From assembly GCA_902801375.1 (NCBI GenBank), contig CADCIB010000007.1:124001-188000 (forward strand): 64,000 bases of DNA, written 5' to 3'. This document shows positions 25,137 through 32,310 of the stretch, one piece after another. The notes under the pieces are model-generated. The model worked only from the letters and a program-made list of their open reading frames with translations, searched no databases and was not told the origin of the DNA. The translations under genes were made by a program, and so were the position numbers. The first letter of the stretch is position 1; every line of letters begins with the position of its first letter. The DNA is from an uncultured Prevotellaceae bacterium (GTDB lineage: Bacteria; Bacteroidota; Bacteroidia; Bacteroidales; Bacteroidaceae).

Positions 25137-26752
25137 TTCGTCAGTTCCTTCTCAATCTTTTTAATGAGCCCTTCACGCATGTCCTCGTCGGCTATGGCGT
25201 TATAGATGGCATTATAAACGGCGTTGATGACTTTCTTTTCCTTAACTCCAAACTTCTTGTAGATATCGTTGTCGGTACGTAATTTGGGCTGCAGACTTTC
25301 ATCTGATATACCTGGTCCATCATCAGCAACAGATGTCAGATCTTGTGTTATGTCGACAGATGTGTCAGTGGAAAATCGTGCGGGAGTTTGAGTAGTCGGC
25401 TGTGGCATTGGTAATGTACCATATATAAAGCCAAGCGGTGACCCGCTTTGTTCCGTTTCCTGCTTCTTCTTCTCTAACTTCTGCTGGGCTATTTCTTTGT
25501 TCTTTTTAAAACGCTCATACTTTGCATTATCATCTTCTATCTCCTTTGTCGAAAGAAAAGAACTATTCTCACGTTTTTTCTCTATCGTTCTCTGACCTTC
25601 TTCTGCCTTTGTAATATTCTTGATTATTCCGCGTATATTGGATGCTTCGTTACAAAGGTCTTTTAGGGCTATGAAGTCGTTTCTAACCATCCCTTCAAAC
25701 GTACTTCTGTATTCACATTCGCGAAGGTAGTCGCGCCTCGCATCAGGCATGAGAAGTGGCGTTTCTACATGAAGTTCTCCAAAAAAGTATTGTGCAAAAC
25801 GCTTATCGCCTTCTGCCAAGAAAAAATTTCGGGTTGTACGTTCGTCACCAATCTGAATGTTCATGCAGCGAAGCCTTATTCCATAGGCAACATTGTTGGC
25901 TGGTATCTGGCCGCGCAATTCTGATATAGAATACCATCCCCAATATATAATCTTTCCTTCAGAGTCCTTACGGTCGAAAATCTTTATGTCCTTTATGTCG
26001 TAATCGCCATTCCTGGCATCCTCAATTTTAGTTGTGTAACCTTTGTATATTTGTTCCTCGCCGTACTCATCGCCTACATAAACATTATAGACATCAAGCA
26101 CAATTCCGTTATTTTGAATGTACCGTTTTATCTGAGAAGAAAAAATGCCAAATTGAGTAGGATAATCCACAGGTGCTACCATTGAAAGGTATTTTCGGAT
26201 GTTTGTCATATCCAGCAAGCAATCATCTGAAACATTTTCCATAATAACCTTGAAATAGTGTTTGTCTGCTACCTCAGGTTGTTGCTCAAACGAAGTGCAT
26301 TCGTCGATAACATTACCCGCTTCACTTTCGTCAAACTCATCGTCCACAATACGATTCATCTTGGCTGCATCCCAATGCATCAGCGTCTTCACGTCTTCGC
26401 CCTTGTATGATGTTTCAAAGGTAAGTGTGGTGCAGTACCCCAAACCTCCTAGTCGGCCAATACCGCGAAATCCCTTACGTTTTCCACGCTGTTTCTGTGA
26501 GGTGGCCACATCTTTCAACGTGTCCCGATTAGCGGCACTTACACCTGTAGCAGTATCTTCTATCTCAATACGCCGTTGGCTACGGAAAATCCTTACGTGA
26601 ATCTCATAATAGTCATTTTCTTCAAGATGTTGTTCTCTTGCAATATCTATCTGGTCAGCCGCATTCTGAATATATTCGCGATATATACAGCGACTGTCCT
26701 CATACATGCTTCGTGTGAGTGAATCTATAACGTATTTGCCTATTCTTGCCAT
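25133..26752 (-). CDS. GHKL (Hsp90/MutL-like) ATPase
   Basis: 539 aa. The Bergerat ATP-binding fold is at the N-terminus: N-box EYIQNAADQID (residues about 26-36), G1-type IEDTATGVS (about 72) and the G2 lid GKRKGFRGIGRLGG (about 92). A middle domain follows, then a charged coiled-coil segment (KRENSSFLSTKEIEDDNAKY, KKQETEQ) near 390-425 and a proline-rich linker. The C-terminal helices (VINAVYNAIYNAIADEDMRE) may dimerise. Proteins of this type undergo ATP-driven clamp closure. It is not canonical HtpG (too short, different middle). It starts 8 bp after the HerA-like gene stop and overlaps the radical SAM gene by 4 bp. Confidence 0.85.
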   Translation of the reverse strand: MARIGKYVIDSLTRSMYEDSRCIYREYIQNAADQIDIAREQHLEENDYYEIHVRIFRSQRRIEIEDTATGVSAANRDTLKDVATSQKQRGKRKGFRGIGRLGGLGYCTTLTFETSYKGEDVKTLMHWDAAKMNRIVDDEFDESEAGNVIDECTSFEQQPEVADKHYFKVIMENVSDDCLLDMTNIRKYLSMVAPVDYPTQFGIFSSQIKRYIQNNGIVLDVYNVYVGDEYGEEQIYKGYTTKIEDARNGDYDIKDIKIFDRKDSEGKIIYWGWYSISELRGQIPANNVAYGIRLRCMNIQIGDERTTRNFFLAEGDKRFAQYFFGELHVETPLLMPDARRDYLRECEYRSTFEGMVRNDFIALKDLCNEASNIRGIIKNITKAEEGQRTIEKKRENSSFLSTKEIEDDNAKYERFKKNKEIAQQKLEKKKQETEQSGSPLGFIYGTLPMPQPTTQTPARFSTDTSVDITQDLTSVADDGPGISDESLQPKLRTDNDIYKKFGVKEKKVINAVYNAIYNAIADEDMREGLIKKIEKELTK

Positions 26753-26760
26753 ATCTTAGA

Positions 26761-28428
26761 TTAGTCGTTATAATATTTGTAAATGGGTAGTGGGAAATTA
26801 ATATGAAGCATTGAGCGGAACACAGGGTTCTGTATGATGTATTCGCCTTGTTTCATACGGGTTAGCATAGTCTTATATACACTTGGAACAAAGCGGAAGT
26901 CTTCACGGGTAATCTCAATCGCATTGGTGCGTCCAAAAGCTTGTGTGGCACAATTGCCTTTTACTCGACGGTGTATGTCGCTCACAAACTGCTCTGCTCC
27001 AAAAAGAACAATGCCGAGTGAACGTCCACGCTCCGTAATGTCAAGCAACTGGTGGAGAATAGGTGACGACTTAGGGACATCGTTCGATGCATACTTGTTC
27101 AACTCGTCTATGAAGATAACTATGCGGTCTGGAATCTCTTCATCTGGACGTTTTGATGCTCCGAGTTTCAGATTGTAAACTGCTCGCATCACATCACCAA
27201 AAACAAAGCCCTGAGATTCTTCATCAAGTTTGGCTACGTCAATTACCATCACGTCATTTTTGTTAATACTGGCAATCTCGTCACGTAGTCGTACGCCATC
27301 ACCCAACTGGTTTGTGAACATCTGGCGGCACTTCTGAAAACTCTTATTGAATAGTCGGTAGAACTTACGCCAACTCATTACCGAGATTTCCTTAGATGCA
27401 TTTTTCTTATCTGCCTGAGTGTAACTGTGTACGACGTTTTGGAAATCTTCCCAAGTCTCAACGCCATTAAAACTGCCGCTATTTGCCATAATGAAATTCA
27501 CAATGCTTTCAATGGTTTCATTAGGGTCATCTACATTGGCAAAAAGAAGGTCAAGACATTCTTTATCTTCATCTGTCTCAAACAGGTACTTGAACTGTGC
27601 TGCCGTTTTGTTTGCTAATCGCTCTTTTAGTACGCTCTCTTTCTCGTAGGTATACGTCGTATACTCTTTTGCGTAGGGATAGAAGTACTTCACCTGTTCA
27701 AAGGGCTTCATTTCCATTCCAAGCAAGTCGTAAACTGGCTTTATCAGGTCGAGTTCCTTTTTCCGTTCGTTCTTCTGGTCAATCTTCAACAGGTCAGTCC
27801 CTTTTACATTCATCATAATAAAAGCAACAGACTCATTGCCCTTAACGGCATAGTCTTGTATGGCTTTCATAAGGAACATTGCGTATGAGGTCTTAGAAGC
27901 CAAACCTGAAATACCTGATATATTCAGATGTGCGCCTTCTGGTCCTATCAGGAAGTGGGAATTGAAGTACACGGGCAGTGTCTTCTTGTTCTCTCCGTCG
28001 TACATGTCAATATAACCCGCAGGCAATGGGTTCTTTACGTCCTTCAATCCCAAAGCTTCCATAATCTGCTCTTCGTCTGCCAAATGGACTTTCTTGCCCT
28101 CTTGAACAGGAATATAAATACCCTTGTCATTGCCAACGACCTTGCACTTCACATAGTTCATACCAATACGCTCGGTATATGTTTTCGCTTCGACATCGCC
28201 AAAGTCGCTGGAAATGTAGCCAGCCAAGGCACTTGGTGAATCGGTCATGTGGGAAATCTCCTCTACGACTCCAAAAGTTTTCGACTCTTCACCTTTGGCA
28301 TCTTTTATATGGTCAACCACTACTACATCGAAAGGTTTCAATTTCAAGTCCTTCCGTGTCCAAAAAGTAAACTCCTCAATAGTAGAGGGTTGTTTCTCGG
28401 TTGCTATTATTCGTCCTATTGTCTCCAT
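26761..28428 (-). CDS. HerA-like ATPase/translocase
   Basis: 555 aa from ATG 28428 (METIGRIIATEK); an in-frame TTG nine bases upstream is less likely. The N-terminal 150 residues form a HAS-barrel-like beta domain. The FtsK-HerA ATPase core has a variant P-loop, NISGISGLASKTSYA near residue 175, in which G-x2-G-x3-K-T replaces the usual GxxGxGKT, and a clear Walker B, RIVIFIDELNKYA near 440. FGAEQFVSDIHRRV and FGRTNAIEI follow, as in HerA sensor/arginine-finger regions. HerA hexamers pump DNA into or along NurA nuclease; the preceding gene is NurA-like, which supports the call. Confidence 0.85.
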   Translation of the reverse strand: METIGRIIATEKQPSTIEEFTFWTRKDLKLKPFDVVVVDHIKDAKGEESKTFGVVEEISHMTDSPSALAGYISSDFGDVEAKTYTERIGMNYVKCKVVGNDKGIYIPVQEGKKVHLADEEQIMEALGLKDVKNPLPAGYIDMYDGENKKTLPVYFNSHFLIGPEGAHLNISGISGLASKTSYAMFLMKAIQDYAVKGNESVAFIMMNVKGTDLLKIDQKNERKKELDLIKPVYDLLGMEMKPFEQVKYFYPYAKEYTTYTYEKESVLKERLANKTAAQFKYLFETDEDKECLDLLFANVDDPNETIESIVNFIMANSGSFNGVETWEDFQNVVHSYTQADKKNASKEISVMSWRKFYRLFNKSFQKCRQMFTNQLGDGVRLRDEIASINKNDVMVIDVAKLDEESQGFVFGDVMRAVYNLKLGASKRPDEEIPDRIVIFIDELNKYASNDVPKSSPILHQLLDITERGRSLGIVLFGAEQFVSDIHRRVKGNCATQAFGRTNAIEITREDFRFVPSVYKTMLTRMKQGEYIIQNPVFRSMLHINFPLPIYKYYND

Positions 28429-28433
28429 ATTTC

Positions 28434-29606
28434 TCAAAACAAATTGATGAATTGAATGTCACTTCTAAAACGGCTCTTGCAATAGCATTCAGCCATGTAA
28501 ACAGGATAGAGATGGTTTGCCCAACGAGCATCGTTCCCGTAGCAAACTGGATTACGCTCATTGATAATGTTGGCAGTGATCGTGTCTATTTCGTCAGTCA
28601 TCAGACCATTGTCGTTTTCGCTTCCGGTCATCAGCATTTTTTCAATCTTCAGTATTCCAGAGTAGGGTGTTGCGGTATAGTCTCGTGAACGTACTCTCAC
28701 ATACCATATTGCAAAATTCACATTCCCCCATTCTGAGCCAGGACTCCATAGAAATGCGGGAGTTCTATGATAGAGTGGCAGACTGGCAATTGCACCCGCA
28801 CTACTTTGACCTCGATTATCCTTCATGAGATTAGGATTGAAACGTTTTGAAACACCAACGACATGGCGGTAGTTATTCCGTATACGTGCCAATTCTTTAT
28901 AATCTCCAGTCTTCATTGGCTTATATTGTACCGAACCATCTTTTATAAGATAGCTCTCATGAGTAAGCAGGTGCTTGCTCATCAAACGTGCAACTATTTT
29001 CTTTTCGCAATCCACCATTTCATCCTGAATTCTGGCTACGCCTTTATTCTCCAAAGTTTCTCGTCCTTCAAGCCGTGTCAAATACCACAGAACTTTGCCA
29101 ATTTCAACTCCTGATTTTTTGATAAGTGGATGCTCATTTAGTTTGTTTTTCAAATTTCCAAAGAATACGGCATTGTCTATACCTTCACCATTCGCTGTGT
29201 TGGGTAGACATACTACAGAATAAGCCTCTTCCTCAATGTGCTTAAAGGATTTGAATGTATAATCATCGTTCATTTCTCTGCCACAACAAGCAACAGATAC
29301 TTGTCCGCTGATAACAGGGAACACTTTCTTGTCATATTGAATATCGTCTACTTTGTAGACACGTCGAGAGCCATCAAGGAAATATTTAAAAAGAGGCGGT
29401 CCCTGTCTGCATAACTCTGCCCGGCTTGTCATGTCACGCATTTTGGGGTCATGATTGCTTTCTGCGTATTCCTTCATATTGATGTAATGATCCTCATCAG
29501 AGTCATATTCAATATTCGGACCTGAAGTGTCGTCATAGCAATACTTGAAAGACGCGAAGCGCTTGCCTTGTGTCTCATCGGCAATGTAATCAAGAATCTT
29601 TTTCAT
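28434..29606 (-). CDS. NurA-like nuclease
   Basis: 390 aa, no signal peptide. PLFKYFLDGSRRVYKVDD near residue 75 matches NurA motif I, whose Asp binds the catalytic metal, and the C-terminal LYPVYMAECYCKSRF corresponds to the YP-containing motif, though the His usual in archaeal NurA is not at its expected place. NurA degrades DNA ends together with HerA; the HerA-like gene begins 5 bp downstream. The N-terminal end overlaps the 98-aa gene by 17 bp. The assignment rests on motif I, the YP motif and the HerA neighbour; it is not as strong as the HerA call. Confidence 0.65.
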   Translation of the reverse strand: MKKILDYIADETQGKRFASFKYCYDDTSGPNIEYDSDEDHYINMKEYAESNHDPKMRDMTSRAELCRQGPPLFKYFLDGSRRVYKVDDIQYDKKVFPVISGQVSVACCGREMNDDYTFKSFKHIEEEAYSVVCLPNTANGEGIDNAVFFGNLKNKLNEHPLIKKSGVEIGKVLWYLTRLEGRETLENKGVARIQDEMVDCEKKIVARLMSKHLLTHESYLIKDGSVQYKPMKTGDYKELARIRNNYRHVVGVSKRFNPNLMKDNRGQSSAGAIASLPLYHRTPAFLWSPGSEWGNVNFAIWYVRVRSRDYTATPYSGILKIEKMLMTGSENDNGLMTDEIDTITANIINERNPVCYGNDARWANHLYPVYMAECYCKSRFRSDIQFINLF

Positions 29607-29886
29607 AGCTTCCTAAATTCAGATTCTCATTACAAACATTCAAACATACTTTGTTTTGTACAACAAGCACTTGGTCATCGATAAGGAACAGTAGGTCTTC
29701 TTCAGGATTAGACCATTCCCCCAATTCTTTATACCCCAATGCATTGGCTTCATCGCGGCTTATTTCTTTAAACCTGCCTGTGTCTGCCCATAACTGTAAG
29801 AGGTCGGCAGTCTGCTGTTCTGTTACTTCAAACAGACCATCGGCATATTGATATGGCGTACCTTCTTCTATCTGTAATCTAAACAT
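29590..29886 (-). CDS. Small protein of unknown function, first gene of the six-gene operon
   Basis: 98 aa, acidic. MFRLQIEEGTPYQYADGLFE leads into helical segments (TEQQTADLLQLWADTGRF) and a strand-rich end (EEDLLFLIDDQVLVVQNKV). No signal peptide, membrane segment or known domain. It is the promoter-proximal gene and overlaps the NurA-like gene by 17 bp, so it might be a regulator, an inhibitor of the nuclease, or a phage sensor; all of these are guesses from position. Confidence 0.7.
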   Translation of the reverse strand: MFRLQIEEGTPYQYADGLFEVTEQQTADLLQLWADTGRFKEISRDEANALGYKELGEWSNPEEDLLFLIDDQVLVVQNKVCLNVCNENLNLGSYEKDS

Positions 29887-29909
29887 ACAGTTCGTTTTAT
29901 AATTGGCTA

Positions 29910-29917
29910 CAAAATTA
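29910..29917 (-). promoter_or_regulatory. -7 element of the six-gene operon
   Basis: TAATTTTG on the minus strand fits TAnnTTTG, 24 bp above the ATG of the 98-aa gene. The -33 region is poor, which may mean a weak or activator-dependent promoter. Confidence 0.45.
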
Positions 29918-30011
29918 CAACTTTCCCATGAGAAAACGTTGTAGGAAACAGAATTTTACATATATTTAATAGAACAAGGATGCTCCGCTCCGCTTCAAGT
30001 ATTGCACCACA

Positions 30012-30135
30012 CCGTCCCATCGTCCCATTATGATACGCTCAGAATAAGATAAAGGGAGAATAGAATTTACTATAGTAGTAACCATATTATCCTTATATTT
30101 CTCTTTTTGCCTCGTGCTTAATAGGACGTGGGACA
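30012..30135. repeat. MITE-like element A
   Basis: Begins CGTCCCATCGTCCCATTA and ends CTTAATAGGACGTGGGAC, so the 8-bp units point inwards from both ends. Inside are AAGGGAGA, TTTACTATA and TAGTAACCATATTATCC. The same words in the same order occur in element B at 30957-31136, which is longer in the middle. No coding capacity. Confidence 0.7.
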
Positions 30136-30190
30136 TATCGTTATTTAGGTCAACTGCTATGTTGTTGCCTATTTTATATCGGGTATATAT

Positions 30191-30219
30191 GATAATTGTG
30201 TCATATCAAATGGCACAAT
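30191..30219. repeat. 29-bp palindromic site, right copy
   Basis: GATAATTGTGTCA, 7 nt (TATCAAA), TGGCACAAT: identical arms and spacing to 22124-22152 but a different core. It ends 1 bp before the stop codon of toxin 2. Confidence 0.7.
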
Positions 30220-30630
30220 CTATTTATTTCCGTTTTCTACTTCCTTTATCTTCGCTGCTTTCAATTTTCCTTCGCATTGCAACTGCTGGAGATCGAGCCC
30301 CAAGTCTTTAATGATCTGGCGAACCACATTCATCTTGATGCTGCTGGCATCGGCTTTGTCGTAGATCAGCAAGAGGATCACCACACCATCCTTCTCGTCA
30401 ACCAAATAGGTGAGCGTGATCACACGTGCCCCGCCCGACTTGCCACGACCTTTCGAGTCGATGGTAAGACGTACTTTGCGGATACCGGGTGATAGCTCCG
30501 TTCCCTGATAAGGATTCTTCAGAAGGTTATTTCGGAAGTTTTGTAAGTCGTCGATAAAGCTGCGATGGCGCTTGGCCAGTCGTTTGGCTTCGGTGTCAAA
30601 ATAACTAGAGGTTTGAATCTCGAAGTTCAT
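30220..30630 (-). CDS. RelE/HigB-like toxin (toxin-antitoxin pair 2)
   Basis: 136 aa. TEAKRLAKRHRSFIDDLQNF, then IRKVRLTIDSKGRGKSGG, ARVITLTYLV and LLLIYDKADASSI give the RelE/ParE-type fold, as in the toxin at 15537-15866, to which it is clearly paralogous. It is longer, with a basic tail ending EVENGNK. The start codon lies inside the last codons of the antitoxin (26-bp overlap), so the two are translationally coupled. Probably a ribosome-dependent mRNA interferase by family; not shown here. Confidence 0.8.
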   Translation of the reverse strand: MNFEIQTSSYFDTEAKRLAKRHRSFIDDLQNFRNNLLKNPYQGTELSPGIRKVRLTIDSKGRGKSGGARVITLTYLVDEKDGVVILLLIYDKADASSIKMNVVRQIIKDLGLDLQQLQCEGKLKAAKIKEVENGNK

Positions 30631-30871
30631 TGATCAGATTGTCAAGTGTGTTCAACTTCCGTTTACCTTCTATCGACTCCTTCGCCTCCAAGAGTGCCCC
30701 ACGAAGTTCGGCACTGAGGTCGCGCTTGTTGATAATGATGTCGTCCTCGCTGATGGGAACGACACGAAAACTGCCGGCACGCGATTTCACCACCACGTCC
30801 TCACCACGAAGGGCAACACCTACGTACTTGGCCGTGTTGGCCCTGAAGTCTCTGCCTGTTACTACTACCAT
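30605..30871 (-). CDS. Phd/YefM-like antitoxin (toxin-antitoxin pair 2)
   Basis: 88 aa from ATG 30871 (MVVVTGRDFRANTAKYVGVA); the frame opens ten codons higher but MVVV is the natural start. The N-terminal half has the Phd/YefM pattern: strand, FRANTAKYVGVALRGEDVVV, then KSRAGSFRVVPI, the DNA-binding dimer region. The C-terminal half is charged and helical (EAKESIEGKRKLNTLDNLIN) and should neutralise the toxin. A -7 element TATCTTTG lies at 30899-30906. Antitoxins of this type autorepress their own promoter. Confidence 0.8.
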   Translation of the reverse strand: MVVVTGRDFRANTAKYVGVALRGEDVVVKSRAGSFRVVPISEDDIIINKRDLSAELRGALLEAKESIEGKRKLNTLDNLINELRDSNL

Positions 30872-30898
30872 AATATGATGCTGTTTTATATCTGGGGG

Positions 30899-30906
30899 CA
30901 AAGATA
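30899..30906 (-). promoter_or_regulatory. -7 element of toxin-antitoxin pair 2
   Basis: TATCTTTG on the minus strand, 28 bp above the antitoxin ATG; no clear -33 match. Confidence 0.5.
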
Positions 30907-30956
30907 CAAATAATTTTTGAATTGTGTACCATTTTGGCTAACTTTTTTTCAATTTG

Positions 30957-31141
30957 CGTCCCACGTCCCAACGTCCCATCGTCCCATTAAGGTGGTTCCA
31001 CATAAGAAAAAAGGGAGAGTTGATTTTTACTATATATTATATATTATAATATATAATATATAGTAACCATATAATCCCTATGTTTTCTCATTGCCTACCT
31101 GCTTAATGGGACGATGGGACGATGGGACGCGGGACGTTTTG
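30957..31141. repeat. MITE-like element B with 8-bp repeat arrays at both ends
   Basis: Left end: inverted CGTCCCA units (30957-30989). Right end: TGGGACG units at 31107, 31115 and 31123, then GGGACGTTTTG. The middle holds AAGGGAGAG, TTTTTACTATA, a long AT palindrome (TATATTATATATTATAATAT and its continuation) and TAGTAACCATATAATCCC. The right array matches 18799-18839 in sequence, length and orientation. Confidence 0.75.
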
Positions 31142-31293
31142 CGCAAAATCGCATCGCGTGTACTTGTGTCGGAGCGGAAAAGCCGTTCAGCCTCTGCGGC
31201 GGGCTTGGAGGCGGCGGGGTATGTGGCGTTTGCATTTTTTAAGGGTATTGGGGCGTTTTATTAACAGATTTTTGCGGGCTACGGCATGCTGTT
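31142..31293. other. GC-rich spacer without a gene
   Basis: Between element B and the HU promoter. Short frames exist on both strands but none shows family features, and I see no repeat. Confidence 0.4.
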
Positions 31294-31325
31294 TTTGGCG
31301 GGCAGGGGAAAATGTCGTAACTTTG
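31294..31325 (+). promoter_or_regulatory. Promoter of the HU-smalltalk unit
   Basis: TTTG at 31294-31297, 20-nt spacer, TAACTTTG at 31318-31325. It predicts an unusually long leader of about 280 nt before the HU ATG. Confidence 0.7.
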
Positions 31326-31331
31326 CAAAGG

Positions 31332-31610
31332 CAAACGAGAGGATCCATGGACTGCCGCCGTGGGCGTGGCGCTGCTCGGGAAGGGCACAGCCCCTGCACC
31401 CCACCGACCGCACGGAGAGCGTCCCCTGGCATCGCTGATGGCCGGTGTTTGTGCCGCAACGGGTGTCTGCCTGCCTTGTGAAGGAGGTCTCTTTGCCGAG
31501 CGAACGATGTCTGGTTGCTGCCACGACGGCGTCTGCAGGCGCGCGTGAAGGACAAGCATCGGCGAGTGTGTAGTGAACGGAATTTTTTATTCTAAAAAAA
31601 CGAAAAGATT
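31332..31610 (+). other. Long GC-rich leader of the HU-like gene
   Basis: About 280 nt with many G/C-rich self-complementary words, ending in an A/T-rich stretch before the ATG. A 62-aa Cys-rich frame (31360-31548) is open inside it but has no recognised family. Possibly a structured regulatory leader or a separate small RNA. Confidence 0.4.
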
Positions 31611-32087
31611 ATGTCAGTTTTGTATCGGTTGTACCAGAACAACAACAAGAAGAACACGAAGGCCTATGGCAAGTGGTATGCCAAGGCGGTGACCACGAAT
31701 GTCTACTCTACCGACGAGCTGGCGCTCGAGGTGCAGCGCAACTGCTCGATGAAGAAGTCGGACGTAAAGGCGGTGATTGAGGAGCTCTGCGAGGTGATGG
31801 CGCGCGAGCTGGGCAACTCTCACGTCATCGAGCTGGTGGGCGTGGGCAGGTTCTACCCCAAGGTGAAGTCGACGGGCACGGTGACCGTGCGTGAGTTCAA
31901 TCCTTCGAAGAACATCGTGCACACGGGTATCCGCTTCACCCCCACGAAGAAGCGTGTGACGGGCACGGGGTCCATCTACATGCCCATGACGCAGGGATGG
32001 CACGTGCAGGAGGCGCCGAAGAACACGGTATTGCCTGAGCCCATCGAGGACGAGGATGGTGAGGGCGACGATCCGCAGGAACCTTAA
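31611..32087 (+). CDS. HU-like DNA-binding protein (HU-HIG type)
   Basis: 158 aa. The HU-like fold is seen from about residue 20 to 120: helices around STDELALEVQRNCSMKKSDV and KAVIEELCEVMARELGNSH, then ELVGVGRFYPKVKSTG and the beta arms with VHTGIRFTPTKKRVTG. The C-terminus is an acidic tail (EDEDGEGDDPQEP). This extended HU form is typical of Bacteroidota and is often near mobile or capsule loci; it is not the classical 90-residue HU. A smalltalk peptide gene follows 6 bp later, as usual for the family. Confidence 0.9.
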   Translation: MSVLYRLYQNNNKKNTKAYGKWYAKAVTTNVYSTDELALEVQRNCSMKKSDVKAVIEELCEVMARELGNSHVIELVGVGRFYPKVKSTGTVTVREFNPSKNIVHTGIRFTPTKKRVTGTGSIYMPMTQGWHVQEAPKNTVLPEPIEDEDGEGDDPQEP

Positions 32088-32093
32088 TCCTTG

Positions 32094-32198
32094 ATGGCTA
32101 TGAAGAAGGAGACGGTTAAGTTCATCATCCAGCTGATTATCAGCATCTTGACGGCCATCATGACGACGCTGGGTGTGACCTCTTGCATGATGAGGTGA
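32094..32198 (+). CDS. Smalltalk family small membrane peptide
   Basis: 34 aa: starts MAMKKETVKFIIQLIISILT and ends GVTSCMMR. A short charged N-terminus precedes one hydrophobic helix and a terminal cysteine in TSC, the hallmark of the 'smalltalk' peptides found directly after HU-like genes in Bacteroidota. ATG 32100 is an alternative start. Function unknown; the tight spacing (6 bp) points to co-translation with the HU-like protein. The Cys could be lipidated or just lie at the membrane surface. Confidence 0.9.
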   Translation: MAMKKETVKFIIQLIISILTAIMTTLGVTSCMMR

Positions 32199-32246
32199 GG
32201 GTGAAAAGGGGGCGGAAGCGCCGTTCCGTCTCCCTGCGTGAAATGG

Positions 32247-32280
32247 AAAAACGCTCGGCATTGCGTGCCGGGCGTTTTTC
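32247..32280. terminator. Terminator between smalltalk and nadB
   Basis: AAAAACGCTCGGCA (32247-32260), loop TTGCG, TGCCGGGCGTTTTT (32266-32279): 14-bp stem with one G-U pair and T-runs on both strands. It serves the convergent units on both sides. Confidence 0.85.
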
Positions 32281-32310
32281 TGTGGTTTATTTGCCTCTGC
32301 ATGAAAGGGC

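Noticed and set aside
25133..26752. Canonical HtpG chaperone
   Set aside because: It has the GHKL motifs but a shorter, different middle and C-terminal region and lies in an accessory operon.
26761..29606. Named Mza, Zorya or HerA-Sir2/DUF4297 defence system
   Set aside because: No Sir2, DUF4297, Z1, AIPR or flagellar-motor-like components are present beside HerA; the gene set does not match those systems as I know them.
31187..31559. Overlapping minus-strand frames of 81-122 codons
   Set aside because: Arg-rich readings of the GC-rich leader in several frames; no promoter or homologous motif.
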